Below are positions 44,300 through 64,000 of a stretch of DNA of 64,000 bases, piece after piece (positions within the stretch are counted from its first letter, which is position 1; each line of letters opens with the position of its first letter). The DNA is from Dromiciops gliroides (Eukaryota > Chordata > Mammalia > Microbiotheria > Microbiotheriidae): positions 471,678,117-471,742,116 of the forward strand of contig NC_057864.1 of NCBI RefSeq assembly GCF_019393635.1, in the 5' to 3' direction. The position numbers and the translations under genes are program-made. Below the pieces are notes generated by a model, which was given only the letters and a program-made list of their open reading frames with translations, made no database searches and was not told where the DNA came from.

Positions 44300-45210
44300 A
44301 GCTACAAATACATTTGTTGAATGGATGGAACGTCCTAAAAACCCCAAACCATGGAGATGAGGTGATTTCTCATTCTATTCCTCTTTTTGTTTTTTAACCA
44401 GACTCCCAAATATGCATCAGAGTCAGCAGCGTCTCCTTCATCTACCCTAGGATCCCAGTCTCCGTTTCTTTTGTCTGCTCCCAGGCTGCGGACCCCCCAC
44501 ACACACACACATCATACTGGAGAGACTGCTGCAGACACTGGGGGGTCTTCTCAGGGACATACAAACATCAGACCAAAATAGCATCTTCCAACCATCCACT
44601 CCATCGAGCCAACACAAAGAAAACTGAACAACACGGCACACCTTAGAAACAGACAGACGCTTTGTGGAAGACGGAGAGGAGGTGGGCACAGAAGGAGTCT
44701 GCAAAGACCTGGGATTGCTATCTAAGCAGAGACACAGAAGTAGTCAGCATACACAAACCAGGAAGAAGGTGCCAATTCATGCACGACCAGACCGTTTCAC
44801 ACTTGAAGACACAAAAGCAACAAACTGCAAGGGACATGGGGACAAGAGTAATTTTCTGTTAAAGGACTGTAAATCAGAATGGGGGCTTCAATGGGAAAAA
44901 GTCAACAACACAGAGACAGCACTAAATGGAAGCTAAGCAGTTTGGAATCTTGATTCACCTACAAGAGTCCAAAAACCCCCTCTTCCTGTGCTGTGTATTT
45001 CATTCATGTAAGGCATATAAAACCCTCCCCTTCCCCAAGGGATCTAAGTTATCATGCCCCTAATTGGTGCTAGGGTGCTTAGGCTCAGTGAGTTAACCTT
45101 CTCTTTCTCAGGCTTGGCACTGAATATTTCTTTTCCACAGCCCAGTCTCGACAAAAGCACGGCTTCCTCCCCTAGAGCAAAGATGGCCGTTGCACACAAA
45201 AAATCAGCGG
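44300..45210. other. intergenic sequence next to the AUTS2 3' end
   Basis: No named repeat apart from a short (AC)n near 44500. Small ORFs (44447-44704, 44664-44936) lack domains and splice context. Confidence 0.45.
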
Positions 45211-45231
45211 GGGGGAGTTTAGTTCACATTT

Positions 45232-45237
45232 TTTAAT
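45232..45237 (-). terminator. AUTS2: candidate distal AUTS2 poly(A) signal ATTAAA
   Basis: The minus strand reads GTTATTAAAAAATG. It is followed 30-45 nt later by GATTTTTTGTGTGC at 45191-45205, a good U/GU-rich downstream element. It could be the main or an alternative 3' end. Confidence 0.5.
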
Positions 45238-45340
45238 AACATGGCACACTTTACATTACACAAGAAGTCTCCGCTGATGAGGAACATGCTGAAGAACCTG
45301 CCACTTCATTTTGCTTTTTCACATAGGGTCTAGAAAGGAC

Positions 45341-45346
45341 TTTATT
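45341..45346 (-). terminator. AUTS2: candidate AUTS2 poly(A) signal AATAAA
   Basis: The minus strand reads TATGTAATAAAGTCC. It is the last canonical AATAAA of the UTR, about 1.9 kb after the stop. A usable cleavage site would fall at about 45315-45330. The GU-rich element is weaker here than for the distal ATTAAA. Confidence 0.55.
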
Positions 45347-47230
45347 ACATACAGAATAAACAGCAAAAAGGTCGGTATAGAACAATCTCTTTACAATACT
45401 GAAAACTACCACTACAGTTCCAGTGTACATATTCGTTGGGGTTTTTTTTTTCCTGTTGCTGTTGTTCTTTAAAAAAAAAAACACTGCACAACATCTGGAA
45501 TTCACAAATCCGAAGCTCACAACTAAACCTTCAGTTTACTACTAAAATAGATCTCTCTGCTCATTAGAAACAACTGTCTGTACTTAAGACTTTTTTTCTC
45601 TTTTCTTTTTTTCCTTTTTTTTTTTTTTTTTGCTTTTTGGGGTTTTTTTTGGGGGGGTTATTTTTTGCAAAAACAGGATAACAACTTCAGATAGCACTTT
45701 AATACGCTAGAAGACCAATGGAACTAATTTTATTTCATACATATATTTTACAGTCCAGTAGACAAGATATATTGTATTTTCTCTGATAGTAAAGTCATAT
45801 TCTCTCCAAATATGTGGACAAGAAGCTTAATGTATTATAAAAAGTGTTATGAAGAGACAGAGGATGGATGCAAACCTTAAAACAAATATTTTCACCCAGC
45901 CTGTGTTGCTTTCTGGTGTCTGCATACAACAAGGCTGACCTGGTAAGCTCTTCCCAGACTTTATTACCAACTGAAATACAATGAACCACAATGAGAAATT
46001 TGCATCTTCAATTCATTAACTATCAAACACAGTAAAAACATATCCATCATCTTAGAAAACTAATAGCTTTCTTTCAGGATTTGTTTGGGTGCCATTAAAT
46101 GCCTTATTTTTTTTTTTTTAAAGAAAAAAGTAAGTGTGCACAGAGGGGAAAATGATACACTTGGGTGGGTTGGGGAAAAACATGGTTCCCAACAATAGGA
46201 GGTGTGTTTGCAGAATTACTGGATTGACATTAACAAGATCTTGGGACTTCCTAATATCTATCTGACATAAGAGTATGTTCATCACCCAATTCTGGCATCT
46301 GAAAATCCCATCCCCTCTGTCACCAGCTGCCCCATGGCCCAATGCATGAGACAATACTTTCTCCAATGCCCACAAACAATGACTTCAGGTGAATGGCTCC
46401 AGAGCCTGGGGTCTAAATTGCTAAGAAAGATGTTTCTCTGTTTAAAAAAACAAACAAAAAAAGAAAACAAGGAAAACAAGTCATATCACATTAAGAGCTC
46501 GTTCAGGGAAAATATGACCTTAAGTATGTTGTAAATGGATTTGAAAAGGCTCCTTTGAGTAAGAGGGGCTTCTGTTAAAAGCCCTAACATTCATTGCATA
46601 GTTGAAGGGGTTTAGCTGTCTATAATATATGGGAACACAGCATAAGCGGACCGTGTTCATCAATATTAAGTTTGCAAATAGCACATTTTAAGAAGTATTC
46701 ATGTATTATGTGACTTAATTTTATCTATTTACATTTATACAAAGTAAAGCTTTCATCACATCCTTTTGCATATATGAACCGTTAAATGCCTACAAAGCCG
46801 CCTTTTTTACATGAATATGTACATGGGCTTCCCTTCTGGTCTGAAACAGCTTTGTACGGTGGGTTCTGTTGACTATTTTTTCAAAAGGTTCAGTTGTTTT
46901 CCCTCCCCACCCCCCCACCCCCCAAAAAAATCTTGTTTGTATAGTCATCTCCACTGTTTTCTTTTGGTTCAAATCAAAAAAGTTTTGTACGAGAAACAAA
47001 ATAGAGTAGAGACACAAAAGCGTATGACTTGGCTAAAGATCTGGAAAATTTCAACATATAATATACAAAAACATTTCAAAATCTTTGCACTCAAGTCTAT
47101 ACATTTTTACAGGGGGACGGAGGTCTGGAGTTTTTGTCACATCCACAGTCCGTGTTAATGGCGCAGTTCTGTGTGTCTGCCTAACAGTACGTTCATGGAT
47201 AAGTTTCCTCTCTCGCGCGCGCTCTCTCCT

Positions 47231-64000
<16,770 letters not shown>

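Larger units (their letters stand above)
45215..47230 (-). other. AUTS2: AUTS2 3'UTR (approximate end)
   Basis: About 2 kb after the stop, free of recognisable SINEs and LINEs although both flanks are full of them. That is typical of a conserved UTR. It is AT-rich after the first 200 nt. AATAAA hexamers on the minus strand lie at 45960-45965, 45730-45735 and 45341-45346, and an ATTAAA lies at 45232-45237. The distal end is placed from the ATTAAA plus a GU/U-rich stretch at about 45191-45205, so it is an estimate. An A-rich mRNA stretch corresponds to the plus-strand T-tract at 45605-45660. Confidence 0.75.

Noticed and set aside
44447-44936. Overlapping ORFs of 64-90 codons near the AUTS2 3' end
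   Set aside because: No family features, in three frames, beyond the likely poly(A) site.

Overview
This is a mammalian nuclear window and very probably a marsupial one. It carries many copies of the marsupial tRNA-headed CORE-SINE (head GGCAGCTAGGTGGCGCAGTGG, tail GTGACCCTGGGCAAGTCACTTAACC). It also carries CORE-SINEs with a BovB/RTE-like tail, marsupial-type L1 3' ends, and older MIR, L2 and CR1/L3 copies. The mixture fits a metatherian; I cannot name the species.

The only protein-coding gene I can support is the 3' end of AUTS2 on the minus strand, about 45.2-62.1 kb and presumably continuing beyond the window. Five coding exons join in one uninterrupted frame: 61944-62079, 58134-58211, 55510-55593, 52170-52392 and 47231-48488. 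All have GT/AG borders and together give 592 residues plus a stop. By analogy with the 19-exon human gene they are exons 15 to 19. The His8 run and the conserved [21 protein letters not shown] block identify AUTS2 rather than its paralogues. A 3'UTR of about 2 kb follows, with two candidate poly(A) hexamers.

Layout: 1-45 kb is gene-poor sequence downstream of AUTS2. It is packed with LINE and SINE fossils, microsatellites, two or more DNA-transposon MITEs and several non-repeat islands that look like conserved non-coding elements. The clearest island is at about 43.3-43.7 kb, less than 2 kb beyond the end of the 3'UTR. From 45.2 to 62.1 kb lies AUTS2, whose introns hold eight of the fourteen young SINEs in the window. 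From 62.1 to 64 kb is further AUTS2 intron with no exon I can recognise.

The most unusual structures are an inverted repeat with arms of about 600 bp (1141-1743 and 6536-7140), a perfect 49-bp patch shared by an L2 copy and a MIR copy 2.6 kb apart, a tandem double SINE insertion with three copies of its target site, several nested SINE insertions with readable target-site duplications, and a diverged 230-bp tandem duplication inside an AUTS2 intron. I saw no CRISPR array, tRNA or rRNA gene, intact transposase or retroviral gene, and no new multi-gene system.
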